From NCBI GenBank assembly GCA_023653055.1, contig JAMNXR010000009.1, positions 62,001 to 126,000 of the forward strand: DNA of 64,000 nucleotides. The letters are read 5' to 3'. Below, piece after piece: positions 36,235 through 45,719 of this stretch. This DNA comes from Burkholderiaceae bacterium (GTDB lineage: Bacteria; Pseudomonadota; Gammaproteobacteria; Burkholderiales; Burkholderiaceae_B). A program made the position numbers and the translations under genes. How positions within the stretch are numbered: position 1 is the first letter of the stretch; every line of letters begins with the position of its first letter. The notes under the pieces were generated by a model that had not been told where the DNA came from, did not search any database, and saw only the letters and a program-made list of their open reading frames with translations.

Positions 36235-37419
36235 TTAGAACGAACGTGGCATGCCCATCATGTGTTCGCCAATATAGGACAGCACCAAATTAGTCGAGAT
36301 CGGCGCAATCTGGAATAAGCGCGTTTCGCGCCACTTGCGCTCGACGTCGTATTCTTTTGCATAACCAAAGCCGCCATGGCACTGCAGGCAGGCCTCCGCC
36401 GCATGCCAAGTGGCATCGGAGGCAAGCAACTTACCCATGTTGGCATCATCGCCGCAAGGCAAGCCTGCATCAAAAAGAGCAGCCGCTCGGCGCAACACGA
36501 GGTCTGCCGCATCCGTTTCAGCATGTGCCCGTGCAATCGGAAACTGTACCGCCTGATTTTGACCGATCGGACGGTCAAAAACGCGACGCTCATTCACATA
36601 GGCAACCGCTGTTTTGGCAAACCAGCGCGCATCGCCAATCGCTTCGGCCGAAACCAAAATACGCTCAGCGTTCATGCCGTCGAGGATGTACTTAAAGCCT
36701 TTGCCTTCTTCGCCGATCAAATTGTCCGCAGGGATTTTCAGATTATCGAAAAATACTTCAGTCGCGTGGTGATTCACCATGGCCTTCAGTGGGCGAATAT
36801 CCAACCCTTTGCCCAAACCGTCACGGATGTCGAGTAAAAACACGGACAAGCCTTCACTTTTTTTCTTGCACTGATCAAGTGGTGTGGTGCGTGCCAAGAG
36901 CAACATTAAATCAGAGTGCAGGGCGCGCGAAGTCCATACTTTCTGGCCGTTAATCACGTAATGATCACCTTGGCGCTCCGCACGTGTTTTGAGTTTGGTC
37001 GTGTCAGTCCCAGAGGTCGGCTCGGTCACGCCAAAAGCTTGCAGACGGACTTTTCCAGAAGCGATGTCAGGCAAATACTTTTTCTTTTGTGCTTCGCTGC
37101 CATGACGTAGAACCGTACCCATGGTGTACATCTGCGCATGACACGCACCGGCATTGCAGCCTGACGCATGGATCGTTTCGAGAATAACGGCTGCTGCACG
37201 CAAAGGCATGCCGCTGCCACCGTACTCTTCTGGAATCAATGCGCCAAGATAACCAGAGGCTGTCAACGCCTGCACAAATTCAGTAGGGTAGTCTAAGTTT
37301 TCTTCGAGGCCGCGCCAGTATGAACCGGGAAAGTCCGCGCACACGCGTTTGACGCCTTCGCGGATTTCTGGATAGTCCTCACCCGTTTCGATGGAGATAT
37401 TTTGTTTTGGGTTTGCCAT
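36235..37419 (-). CDS. Acyl-CoA dehydrogenase family protein
   Basis: 394-residue flavoenzyme. Typical ACAD features are AFGVTEPTSGTDTTKLKT (FAD/substrate region, ~130-147), LDGMNAERI (~240), and QCHGGFGYAKEYDVERKWRE (~345). The C-terminus ends IAPISTNLVLSYIGEH rather than the EGT-type motif bearing Glu in medium-chain enzymes, so the base may be the Glu of the NAERI segment. Substrate unknown; flanked by enoyl-CoA hydratase and MmgE/PrpD genes in the same direction. Confidence 0.93.
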   Translation of the reverse strand: MANPKQNISIETGEDYPEIREGVKRVCADFPGSYWRGLEENLDYPTEFVQALTASGYLGALIPEEYGGSGMPLRAAAVILETIHASGCNAGACHAQMYTMGTVLRHGSEAQKKKYLPDIASGKVRLQAFGVTEPTSGTDTTKLKTRAERQGDHYVINGQKVWTSRALHSDLMLLLARTTPLDQCKKKSEGLSVFLLDIRDGLGKGLDIRPLKAMVNHHATEVFFDNLKIPADNLIGEEGKGFKYILDGMNAERILVSAEAIGDARWFAKTAVAYVNERRVFDRPIGQNQAVQFPIARAHAETDAADLVLRRAAALFDAGLPCGDDANMGKLLASDATWHAAEACLQCHGGFGYAKEYDVERKWRETRLFQIAPISTNLVLSYIGEHMMGMPRSF

Positions 37420-37431
37420 GTGATGCTCCGC

Positions 37432-38232
37432 TTAACAGCCTTTGAAGTTTGCTTTTCGTTTTTCGTTAAATGCCGCGACACCTTCCATCCGGTCTTCGGT
37501 GTCAATGAGGTGGTTGTAGGCTTCGATTTCGAAACGGAAAGCTGTACGCAGCTCCATTTGACCGCCATAACGCACAGATTTCTTGATCTGCCTGACAGAA
37601 AGTGGGGCATTAGCCGCAATCACTTCAGCCGTTTCAAGCGCTTTACCTAAGACCTCAGCGGGTTCTAGGATGGCGTTGATCAAGCCATACTCGCTCGCTT
37701 GTTGTGCACTAAAGGGCTTGCCTGTCATCAAGATCTCTTTGGCACGGCGCTCACCAATCGCACGTGGCAGATTTTGTGTGCCACCCGCGCCTGGCATGAT
37801 GCCGAGCGTGACTTCGGTCAGCGCAAAGCGTGCAGCATTGCTGGCGTAAATAAAGTCGCAGGACAGCGCCAGTTCTAGGCCGCCTGCGTAGGCGTGACCG
37901 TTGACGGCCGCAATGACAGGAACTGGCAGGTCCACTAGCGTCCAGTACATACGCTCAAACAGCTCGTGCTGCAGCGTCCACTGGCGTTTAGTCATGCCGT
38001 TGCGCTCTTTCAAGTCTCCGCCCGCACAGAAAATCTTTTCACCAGCGCCCGTCAAGACGATACAGCGGACTTCACCAGCATCCGCGGTCAGCCGATTCCA
38101 GAGGTCCAGTAAGTCGTGGCCAGTTTGCGTATTGATCGCGTTGCCGACTTGTGGACGATTGAGGGTGACTTTAAGCACATGGGTGCTGACCATTTCAGTC
38201 GCAATGGTTTCGTAAGTAGGAAAAGTACTCAT
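37432..38232 (-). CDS. Enoyl-CoA hydratase/isomerase family protein
   Basis: 266-residue crotonase-fold enzyme. Oxyanion-hole segment CAGGDLKER and both catalytic glutamates of hydratases are present (YAGGLELALSCD and LTEVTLGIMPGAGGTQ), so hydratase activity is expected. It overlaps the upstream CoA-transferase gene by 4 bases (ATGA) and ends 12 bases before the acyl-CoA dehydrogenase. Confidence 0.93.
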   Translation of the reverse strand: MSTFPTYETIATEMVSTHVLKVTLNRPQVGNAINTQTGHDLLDLWNRLTADAGEVRCIVLTGAGEKIFCAGGDLKERNGMTKRQWTLQHELFERMYWTLVDLPVPVIAAVNGHAYAGGLELALSCDFIYASNAARFALTEVTLGIMPGAGGTQNLPRAIGERRAKEILMTGKPFSAQQASEYGLINAILEPAEVLGKALETAEVIAANAPLSVRQIKKSVRYGGQMELRTAFRFEIEAYNHLIDTEDRMEGVAAFNEKRKANFKGC

Positions 38233-39395
38233 GTTGCCTTCCTTTTGGAGATCAATGTAGAGTGTTCGCCGAGTTTGGGCGGGGCGGCGTAGGGCTTAGG
38301 CCGAACGCCATCAAAACTAATTGGCAGGCCAATGAACCGCATGCCCGTGCCTGGGACGTCTTGCATCAGTCCAAGTGCTTCAGTTTGTGGGTGCGCGACC
38401 ATTTGCGCGAGATTATTGACCGGCGCGCAGGGCACACCCGCTGCTTCAAGTTGCTCGACCCAATAGTCGGTGGGTTTGGTGGCAATGATGGCGTCGAGCA
38501 TGGCATAAAGCGCTTGCTGATGTTCCACGCGACGAGGGTTGTCAATAAAGCGGGCGTCTGCCACCCACTCGGGCTTGCCAACTGTCGAAGAGAGGGCTTT
38601 AAAAAGCGCATCGCTGCCCGCAGCGATCACGAGTTCGCCATCGCTCGTCATATAGCCTTTGTAAGGCACAATGCCTGAGGCTCCCGAGCCTTGTTTGGCC
38701 GCAACTTCACCGTTGGAGAGATATTGTGCGGCGAGTAGTGAGACCCACGTGGTGGCGGTCTCATAGAGCGAGACGTCGATGACTTTGCCGACACCAGTTT
38801 GTTGACGCTCAAGCAGTGCAGTCAGGATGCCGATGATCCCCCACATGCCCGTACCCATGTCAACGATCGAGGCGCCTACACGAACGGATGGTCGGCCAGG
38901 CTCGCCCGTTGTGCTCATAATGCCGCCAAAAGCTTGCATCAGCGGGTCGTAGCCGGGGCGATCCTTAAGCGGTCCGACTTTGCCAAACGCTCCAAGATTA
39001 CAATAAATTAATCGAGGCTGAATGGCCAAGAGGCTTGCGGCATCAAGACCCAGTTTTTCGACATGGCCTGGACGAAGATTTTGAATCACAATATCTGCAT
39101 GTTCGCAGATGTATTGTCTCAGCTCTTCAATTTGCTGGGGATCACGCAGATCGCACACGACCGATTTTTTGTTACGATTTAAGGCTTGAAAAAAAGGAGA
39201 AGCTCCCTCCCAAAAAGGAGGCCCCCAGCGACGTGCATCGTCACCGTCGGCTTTTTCAATTTTGATGACTCGGGCACCGAGTTCACCGAGAATTTGCCCC
39301 GCAAACGGCGCGGCAACGCTATTGCCTAGTTCGATGACCACGAGACCGGCAAAAGGGCCGGTCCCAAGACTTTCTTGCTGCGTAGAGTCAGACAT
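38229..39395 (-). CDS. CaiB/BaiF family CoA-transferase (type III)
   Basis: 388-residue family III CoA-transferase: FAGLVVIELGNSVAAPFAGQ and GELGARVIKIEKADGD at the start, and the catalytic Asp in SIVDMGTGMWG (~170). It would activate the acid that the next genes (hydratase, dehydrogenase) process. This is a second, distinct copy from the one at 25272. First gene of a probable four-gene catabolic transcription unit. Confidence 0.93.
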   Translation of the reverse strand: MSDSTQQESLGTGPFAGLVVIELGNSVAAPFAGQILGELGARVIKIEKADGDDARRWGPPFWEGASPFFQALNRNKKSVVCDLRDPQQIEELRQYICEHADIVIQNLRPGHVEKLGLDAASLLAIQPRLIYCNLGAFGKVGPLKDRPGYDPLMQAFGGIMSTTGEPGRPSVRVGASIVDMGTGMWGIIGILTALLERQQTGVGKVIDVSLYETATTWVSLLAAQYLSNGEVAAKQGSGASGIVPYKGYMTSDGELVIAAGSDALFKALSSTVGKPEWVADARFIDNPRRVEHQQALYAMLDAIIATKPTDYWVEQLEAAGVPCAPVNNLAQMVAHPQTEALGLMQDVPGTGMRFIGLPISFDGVRPKPYAAPPKLGEHSTLISKRKAT

Positions 39396-39487
39396 TGTTG
39401 ATTTACTTTTTGAATGGATTGTCCCTTCAAAATTATGTCATGAATTTCTCTGCGCTTTGCCCCGCCCAGCCCCCTAATTGAGTGAAT

Positions 39488-40177
39488 CTAGCGCAAAATC
39501 AGTTCGATCGAAGGCGGTTCGTCCCAGATCCAGTTGCCATTGCGTTTAAAAATCTCAGGAAAGTGCCCCGGTACGACAATATCGGTCCCTTCGCAGATCT
39601 CCGCAATGGAGCGCTTGGAGTCCTCAGTCGAGCCAAAACACATATCGCCGACTTGTGCGAGCACTTCTTTGGGATACTTGACGGCATCGCCAGCCAGAAC
39701 CACGCGCCGACCGTCTTCTTGCGTAAAACGTAGTGCCTGACAGCCCGTGGTGTGACCCGGCACCTCAAAGTGCTCAATGCCAGGGGCAATCAGACCTCTT
39801 TTGGGGAGGACACGCAAGTCAAATTCTGCCAACAAGTCATGAATTTTCCAGGGAATAAACAGATCCTCAGGGTGTGGGTTGCGGGCATAGCCGAGCTCTG
39901 TTTCGCCAACCGCCACTGGAACGCCTTTAAACAAGTCCAGATTCTGACAATGATCAAAATGTAGGTGAGACAAAAATACGAGATCAATATCGGTCGGTGC
40001 AAGACCGCGCTCTTTTAAACCATTGATCAAGCCTTTGCGTACGCAGTAGTGACCGGTATCAAACAAAATGCGCGTGCCATCCTCGGCTGTGACAAGGGCA
40101 ACGTTACACAAGCCAAAAAAACCACCGCGAAAGCTCAGGCTGTTGCCTTTAATGAGTAGTTCATAACGCGCATTCAA
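39488..40177 (-). CDS. MBL-fold metallo-hydrolase
   Basis: 229-residue metallo-beta-lactamase-fold protein with the metal motif LSHLHFDHCQN, a further His in VPGHTTGCQ, Asp in VLAGDAVKY and a last His near VVPGHFPEI. Probably binds two metals. Similar proteins include lactonases and thioester hydrolases; the substrate is not clear. Lies between the tartrate-type dehydrogenase and CoA-transferase genes on the same strand. Confidence 0.9.
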   Translation of the reverse strand: MNARYELLIKGNSLSFRGGFFGLCNVALVTAEDGTRILFDTGHYCVRKGLINGLKERGLAPTDIDLVFLSHLHFDHCQNLDLFKGVPVAVGETELGYARNPHPEDLFIPWKIHDLLAEFDLRVLPKRGLIAPGIEHFEVPGHTTGCQALRFTQEDGRRVVLAGDAVKYPKEVLAQVGDMCFGSTEDSKRSIAEICEGTDIVVPGHFPEIFKRNGNWIWDEPPSIELILR

Positions 40178-40228
40178 TACCGTTCTCCAAAAAGTACCAC
40201 CCCAGGTGTACCGGGTGACCTGAACGCG

Positions 40229-41296
40229 TTAACCGTTCAACTGCTCGCAAATTGCTGCGGTGACTTGCGCTGTCGTGGCCAGGCCACCGAGATCGCGTGT
40301 GTGCAGACGGGGATTCGCGGTAACAGATTCGATCGCTTTCATGAGGCGATCTGCAGCAACCTGTTCGCCAAGGTGCTCCAGCATCATGACAACGGACCAA
40401 AAGGTGCCAATCGGATTGGCTAGGCCCTTGCCCATGATGTCGAATGCAGAACCGTGAATCGGTTCAAACATAGAGGGGTAACGGCGCTCGGGATCAATGT
40501 TGCCCGTCGGAGCAATACCAAGGCTACCTGCCAAGGCCGCCGCCAGATCGCTCAGGATGTCCGCATGCAGGTTGGTCGCAACAAGTGTATCGAGCGTAGC
40601 GGGGCGGTTCACCATGCGCGCGGTGGCGGCATCGACTAACTCTTTGTCCCACTTTACATCGGGAAACTCTTTGCTGATCTGAACGGCAATTTCATCCCAC
40701 ATCACCATTGCATGGCGCTGCGCGTTTGACTTGGTCACGACAGTTAAAAGCTTGCGTGGACGGGACTGCGCGAGTGTAAAGGCGTAGCGCATGATGCGCT
40801 CGACACCCGCACGCGTCATCATGCTGACATCCGTGGCGACTTCGATAGGATGGCCTTGGTGGGCACGACCGCCTACGCCAGAGTATTCGCCTTCTGAGTT
40901 TTCGCGCACGATCACCCAGTCGAGTTGTGCGGGCGTGCAACGCTTAAGCGGTGCATCGATACCAGGCAAGATGCGGGTCGGGCGCACGTTGGCATATTGG
41001 TCAAAACCCTGGCAGATCTTGAGGCGTAAGCCCCACAAGGTAATGTGGTCAGGGATGTGTGGATCGCCTGCGGAGCCAAACAAAATGGCGTCTTTATTGC
41101 GCAGCGCATCAAGTCCGTTTTCCGGCATCATCACGCCGTGTTGGCGATAGTAGTCACCGCCCCAGTCAAAGCTTTCAAACTCAAATTTGAGTGATTGATC
41201 TTTGGCTGCGATGGCGTGAAGTACTTTTTGGCCCTCAGGAATCACTTCTTTGCCGATGCCGTCACCGGGAATAGCGGCGATACGATATGTCTTCAT
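40229..41296 (-). CDS. ttuC: Tartrate/D-malate dehydrogenase (isopropylmalate dehydrogenase family)
   Basis: 355-residue beta-decarboxylating dehydrogenase. IAAIPGDGIGKEVIPEG starts the family fold; RENSEGEYSGVGGR is the substrate loop typical of tartrate/D-malate enzymes, and the NAD site includes GSAFDIMGKGLANPIG. The ATG at 41296 has AAGGA upstream. Oxidises tartrate, D-malate or a related 2-hydroxy acid with NAD. Context with an isocitrate-lyase-family enzyme fits hydroxyacid catabolism. Confidence 0.9.
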   Translation of the reverse strand: MKTYRIAAIPGDGIGKEVIPEGQKVLHAIAAKDQSLKFEFESFDWGGDYYRQHGVMMPENGLDALRNKDAILFGSAGDPHIPDHITLWGLRLKICQGFDQYANVRPTRILPGIDAPLKRCTPAQLDWVIVRENSEGEYSGVGGRAHQGHPIEVATDVSMMTRAGVERIMRYAFTLAQSRPRKLLTVVTKSNAQRHAMVMWDEIAVQISKEFPDVKWDKELVDAATARMVNRPATLDTLVATNLHADILSDLAAALAGSLGIAPTGNIDPERRYPSMFEPIHGSAFDIMGKGLANPIGTFWSVVMMLEHLGEQVAADRLMKAIESVTANPRLHTRDLGGLATTAQVTAAICEQLNG

Positions 41297-41380
41297 GGTC
41301 TGATCCTTAGCGATGCTTTTAATTTGTGCTTGGTAATGTACAACGTGTCCCATGCTCTTGGCACCTGACACACTTGAGCG

Positions 41381-42256
41381 TCAAGATTTATCGCCATTTT
41401 CATAGCGCTTGCCACGTGCAAGCAGTGCTGGTGTGCCGATCACTGCGTTTAAACCGTCAAAATCCAGCATGGATCCTTGAAAGGCACGGGTACTGCCGGT
41501 CGCTTTGAGACTGGCGTAATAGTTTTGTAGCAACAAGGCAACCGCCCGAACCGTCCCGCCCGGAAAAATCGCAATCGAATACCCAAGCGCCTGAAGCTCT
41601 TCGGCAGATTTAACGGGTGTTTTGCCACCCTCAACCATGTTAGCGAGCAGCGGGACGCGACCCGCAAAGCGTTTGTTGACGATTTGCATCTGGTCATCGC
41701 TGCGAACGGCTTCGATAAACAAAATGTCGGCACCCGCTTCCAGATAGTGTTCGGCGCGGTCTAAAGCCGCTTCGAAGCCTTCGACTGCGACGGCATCCGT
41801 GCGTGCCATAATCAGAGTGTCTGCTGAGTGTCGCGACGCAGACGCGGCGTGTAGTTTTCCCACCATTTCAGTTGTTGAAACTAGTGACTTTCCTTCGAGA
41901 TGACCACAACGCTTTGGAAAAGACTGGTCCTCAAGTTGAATGATGTTGGCACCGCTGCGTTCAAAGCCGCGCACCGTACGCTCCGTGTTGAGTGCATTGC
42001 CAAAACCAGTATCTGCATCCACGATCAAGGGAATTTGAACGCGATCCCTGAGTTGTGCAATGCGTTCGCTCACTTCGGTGAATGTTGTCAGACCAATATC
42101 AGAGCGCCCGAGTGCGGTGTAGGCGATCGAGGCACCTGAAAGATAGAGTGCCTCAAAACCTGCCTCTTCGGCTAATGCAGCAGAAAGAGCATCATAGACG
42201 CCGGGTGCGAGCAAGATTTCCGGACGCGCTAATCTGGCTTTAATTGAGTCCATCAC
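41381..42256 (-). CDS. Isocitrate lyase/PEP mutase family protein
   Basis: 291-residue TIM-barrel lyase of the PEP mutase/isocitrate lyase superfamily. VDADTGFGNA gives the Mg ligands and FPKRCGHLEGK carries the lyase-type catalytic Cys, so C-C bond cleavage of a 2-hydroxy di- or tricarboxylate (methylisocitrate, dimethylmalate or oxaloacetate type) is more likely than phosphonate chemistry. Start has two adjacent ATGs (42256, 42253). Next to ttuC. Confidence 0.88.
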   Translation of the reverse strand: MMDSIKARLARPEILLAPGVYDALSAALAEEAGFEALYLSGASIAYTALGRSDIGLTTFTEVSERIAQLRDRVQIPLIVDADTGFGNALNTERTVRGFERSGANIIQLEDQSFPKRCGHLEGKSLVSTTEMVGKLHAASASRHSADTLIMARTDAVAVEGFEAALDRAEHYLEAGADILFIEAVRSDDQMQIVNKRFAGRVPLLANMVEGGKTPVKSAEELQALGYSIAIFPGGTVRAVALLLQNYYASLKATGSTRAFQGSMLDFDGLNAVIGTPALLARGKRYENGDKS

Positions 42257-42273
42257 GAATATCCTTTTAGAAC

Positions 42274-43905
42274 TTATTGGCCGGAACGAAAAACGTTAGC
42301 GGGTTCGTCGAACCAGTTTCTGTTTTTACGCAAACGTGCTGTCATCTCAAGCGCATAGGGTGCAGCTTCGCACAGGACTTCCATCAATGCGTCATCCAGT
42401 TTGAGCCCCGCATTCGAGGCCATGCGTGCGGCAAAAGCACGGGTCTGCGCGTCACAATGCGAAGTGTCCGGAGTGAGGTCAGGCGCAACAAGCGCCGGAG
42501 CGGGCTGACCCGGCTTGAGCACCGGGCGCTTATGACGCAGATCCCTTGCGTGTTCAAAGGCATGACCCACCTTTAATACGAGTGCATCTGCCTGAGGCGC
42601 CCCCACAATTTGTAGCCCCATCGGTAAACCCGCATTATTAAAGCCACAATTGACCGAGACGGCTGGACCACCCGTAATGTTGGCGAGCACTTGTGCGTTG
42701 GGTTTGCGCCAAAAGCTAATTGGGCGATGTGCCGTGATCGGCTGGGCCGGACCGAAGCCTGGCATCACGAGCACATCAAACTTTTCGTAGATCGGCTGCA
42801 TTTCCTCAAGCATGCGCTTGTGTTCTCGCGTGGCAGCGAGAAAATCGAGTGATTGAAACATCACAGCCGGCAAAATACGCGTTAAAAAGTCACGGCCATA
42901 GTCATGGGGACGTTCGGTGAGTCCTTGCTGTTGCACGCCGAAAATTTCTGTCTCAGCCAAAACGACCTTGACGTCCATGTAGTCTTGCATGGGACGCAGA
43001 CGACAGTCTTGAACGGTCGCACCGAGTTTCTTGAAAATTTCTACCGCATGGTCGAGGGCATGACGGTGCTCCTCATTCGCAACAAGATCCTCTTCCCATA
43101 CATAACGCAACACTCCGACACGCAGACCCTTGAGGTCCTGACCAAGACTATCTGCGTAGTTGGGAATAGGCTGTTCAAAGCTGTTGCCATCTGCAGGATC
43201 ATGTCCCGCCATCGCTTGGAGCATCAGCGCACAATCCTCAACCGTCCGCGCCATCGGTCCACAGTGATCTAGCGTAAAAGAGTTCGGCATGACGCCTACG
43301 CGACTGACTAGACCCGAGCTCGGCATAAATCCTGCAATGCCACACAAAGAGGCAGGTCCTCGAATCGAGCCCCCCGTATCGGTGCCCAGGGCAGCGCCCA
43401 CAAAACCTGCCGCAACTGCAGCGCCTGATCCACTGGAGGATCCGCCGCTAAAACGTGAGAGATCCCAGGGATTACGCACAGGAGGCCATGGTAGATCTAA
43501 AGAAGGACCTCCATGAGCAAACTCGTGTGTGTTGAGCTTGCCCATCAACAAAGCGCCCGCCTCGTAGAGCTTGGCCACGACAGCACAATCGTTGGCAGGT
43601 ACGTGCTTTTGTCCAATGCGCGAACCCCCTGTGGTCAAAATACCGGCCGTCTCATAAATGTCTTTGGCACCAAACGGAATGCCGTGCATCGGACCGAGGT
43701 ATCGCCCAGCCATGATTTCGCTTTCAGCCGCTTTGGCTTGCTGACGTGCCAGCCCGAAGGTCGGCGTGATGAATGCACTAAGTTGATCATCCAGCGACTC
43801 AATGCGCGCACTCAGATGATCCACATACTCAAGGGGTGAAAGTTTTTTGGCTTTGATCTGCCGCCCAGCTTCGGCAATGCTTAGGAAATGCAGGTCTGCG
43901 GTCAT
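42274..43905 (-). CDS. Amidase (amidase-signature family)
   Basis: 543-residue amidase with the Ser-cis-Ser-Lys triad: Lys 81 (FGAKDIYE), cis-Ser in GGSSSGSG (~156-158) and nucleophile Ser 180 (DTGGSIRG). Hydrolyses a carboxamide; substrate unknown. Longer than GatA by a C-terminal segment. Overlaps the upstream binding-protein gene by 4 bases (ATGA). Confidence 0.92.
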   Translation of the reverse strand: MTADLHFLSIAEAGRQIKAKKLSPLEYVDHLSARIESLDDQLSAFITPTFGLARQQAKAAESEIMAGRYLGPMHGIPFGAKDIYETAGILTTGGSRIGQKHVPANDCAVVAKLYEAGALLMGKLNTHEFAHGGPSLDLPWPPVRNPWDLSRFSGGSSSGSGAAVAAGFVGAALGTDTGGSIRGPASLCGIAGFMPSSGLVSRVGVMPNSFTLDHCGPMARTVEDCALMLQAMAGHDPADGNSFEQPIPNYADSLGQDLKGLRVGVLRYVWEEDLVANEEHRHALDHAVEIFKKLGATVQDCRLRPMQDYMDVKVVLAETEIFGVQQQGLTERPHDYGRDFLTRILPAVMFQSLDFLAATREHKRMLEEMQPIYEKFDVLVMPGFGPAQPITAHRPISFWRKPNAQVLANITGGPAVSVNCGFNNAGLPMGLQIVGAPQADALVLKVGHAFEHARDLRHKRPVLKPGQPAPALVAPDLTPDTSHCDAQTRAFAARMASNAGLKLDDALMEVLCEAAPYALEMTARLRKNRNWFDEPANVFRSGQ

Positions 43906-44612
43906 ACTGGATCCAATCCTTGTTGTGCAAAGGCGCGCATGGCATCACTGGTCTGTAAAAATTGAATCAATCTAGTGACGGCAGCCCCCTGTGTGCTTTC
44001 CTTAAAGACACCCACAGAAAAAACGGTAGATTGTTGGACTGCGGGGGGCAGCTTGCCGAAAATATTGATGCCCGGCACCTGCATGAGTTCGCTCATTTGT
44101 TGCACCGCCAATTCCACTTCGCCATTTGCAACCAAGGCCCCTGTCAAACCCTCAGGTAGCACGGTCGCCTTGGCGCGCACTTCCTCATCGAGTCCGAGTC
44201 GTTTAATCAGGCTTGCAAAATACATGCCGCTAGCACCCTGTTTAGAAAAGGCGATGGAGCGTGCTGCTTTGAGTGTGGCGATAAAAGCATCCTGTGAAGA
44301 GATATCGGGCACGGGGGCTGATAGCGCAACGGCCATTGCAACGTCTGAGCTCACCAAATCCACTCTGCTGCCCGTTTTTAAAATATCTTCATTGATCAGT
44401 TCGTCCACCGAACCGGCAACCGCGAGCAGTAAATCGCCGCGCGCGCCTGCGCGGATACGTTCGCTCAGGTGGGCTGTTGCGCCATACTCAATCTCAACCT
44501 GGATACCGGAGGCTGCAGTAAAAGTCGGGATTAGTTCGTTGAGTGCGTGACGTAACGCCATGGTTGAAAGAATGTTCAAGCGTGGTGTTGTAGAGAGCGG
44601 TTGCGTTGCCAT
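43902..44612 (-). CDS. ModA-like substrate-binding-domain protein without signal peptide
   Basis: 236-residue protein of the periplasmic-binding-protein type II fold, closest by eye to molybdate-binding ModA (LNILSTMALRHALNELIP, IEYGATAHLSERIRAGARGDLLL, GVFKESTQGAAV). The start MATQPLSTTPR at 44612 has no hydrophobic leader, nor does the longer frame from 44648. No permease or ATPase gene is adjacent; it sits between a LysR gene and an amidase. It may be a cytosolic ligand-binding or regulatory protein. Function unknown. Confidence 0.8.
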   Translation of the reverse strand: MATQPLSTTPRLNILSTMALRHALNELIPTFTAASGIQVEIEYGATAHLSERIRAGARGDLLLAVAGSVDELINEDILKTGSRVDLVSSDVAMAVALSAPVPDISSQDAFIATLKAARSIAFSKQGASGMYFASLIKRLGLDEEVRAKATVLPEGLTGALVANGEVELAVQQMSELMQVPGINIFGKLPPAVQQSTVFSVGVFKESTQGAAVTRLIQFLQTSDAMRAFAQQGLDPV

Positions 44613-44676
44613 AATGATTGTGTCTCGTTTTAATTTGAAATTTTGCAATGAATCATATTGATTGTTCTGCTAATCG

Positions 44677-45618
44677 CTATTGCTCGATTTTGCTGAGCGC
44701 TTGTGGATCAATATCCTCAACAATGGTCTTGAGATAGTCCACAAATACTCTGACCTTTGCTGCCAGAGTGCTGCGGGGCAGGTGAACAATAGACACCGAT
44801 GGTCCCGCAACCACGTAGTCGGACAAGATACGTTGAATCTTGCCGGAGCGCAGTGCATGTCCCGCGATAAAGTCACTCACCATCACAATTCCTGCACCCG
44901 CGATTGCGGCTTCTAAAAGTGACTCTGCATTGTTGATGTTTAGCGTACCGGAGACGACTCTGGAAAAGTCTTTTCCGTTTTTAGTAAAGTGCCATTCGCG
45001 ATGATCTCCACGCATCGGTAGCAAATAACCCATGCACTGATGGTGATCTAAGTCATCGGGAGTTTTCGGGGTGCCATGCTTGGCTAAATAGTCTGGCGAG
45101 GCATAGGCCGCAAAACTTAGGTTGCAGAGCTTATGTGCGATCACGCGTTCGTCTGTGACCTCGCCGATATGGATCATGGCATCGACAGATTCGTAAGTAA
45201 GATCAACTTGACGATCACTTAATTCGATATCGACACTGAGTTCTGGATATCGTTGCGTAAATTCCCATATTTTTGGTACGACCACCTGGCGTCCAAAGCC
45301 AACTGGCATTTGGAGGCGAAGCCTTCCTTTAGGTGTGGCCGTGGCGGACGTCACTGCGGTTTCCGCGTCTTCAATTTCTGTGAGAATTTGCTGGCAACGT
45401 TCAAAAAAGCTTGCGCCTTCGCCCGTCAAGCTCACCAAGCGGGTTGAGCGGGTCAACAGTTTGACGCCGAGCTCTTGTTCGAGACGGGCGATTGATTTGC
45501 TGATGGCCGAAGAGGTCAGCCCGAGTCGTTGGGCGGCAAGGGTAAAGCTGCGGGTTTCTGCAACTTTGACAAAAACGAGTAGAGCATTAAGGTTTCGCAT
45601 GGCAAAGAGTGTACTCAT
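44677..45618 (-). CDS. LysR-family transcriptional regulator
   Basis: 313-residue LysR regulator: N-terminal winged helix (residues ~7-65, RSFTLAAQRLGLTSSAISKSIARLE) and a C-terminal effector-binding domain (~95-300). A start at the second Met (45600) matches the family better; neither has a clear ribosome site. It is head of the minus-strand catabolic run and divergent from a PrpD-family gene, so it likely controls one or both. No convincing T-N11-A operator could be fixed in the 101-base gap. Confidence 0.93.
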   Translation of the reverse strand: MSTLFAMRNLNALLVFVKVAETRSFTLAAQRLGLTSSAISKSIARLEQELGVKLLTRSTRLVSLTGEGASFFERCQQILTEIEDAETAVTSATATPKGRLRLQMPVGFGRQVVVPKIWEFTQRYPELSVDIELSDRQVDLTYESVDAMIHIGEVTDERVIAHKLCNLSFAAYASPDYLAKHGTPKTPDDLDHHQCMGYLLPMRGDHREWHFTKNGKDFSRVVSGTLNINNAESLLEAAIAGAGIVMVSDFIAGHALRSGKIQRILSDYVVAGPSVSIVHLPRSTLAAKVRVFVDYLKTIVEDIDPQALSKIEQ

Positions 45619-45719
45619 GAATCAAATTCAGTAATAGTCTTTTATTCTAGCGAATTGACCCGGCAAACATCCATCGTTAGCATCAGGACTTCTACTTAGC
45701 GCAACACACCCGTAAAAAT

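Noticed and set aside
45619-45719. LysR-type operator in the gap between LysR and PrpD genes
   Set aside because: Short dyads such as ATTC/GAAT exist, but none with a convincing T-N11-A layout.
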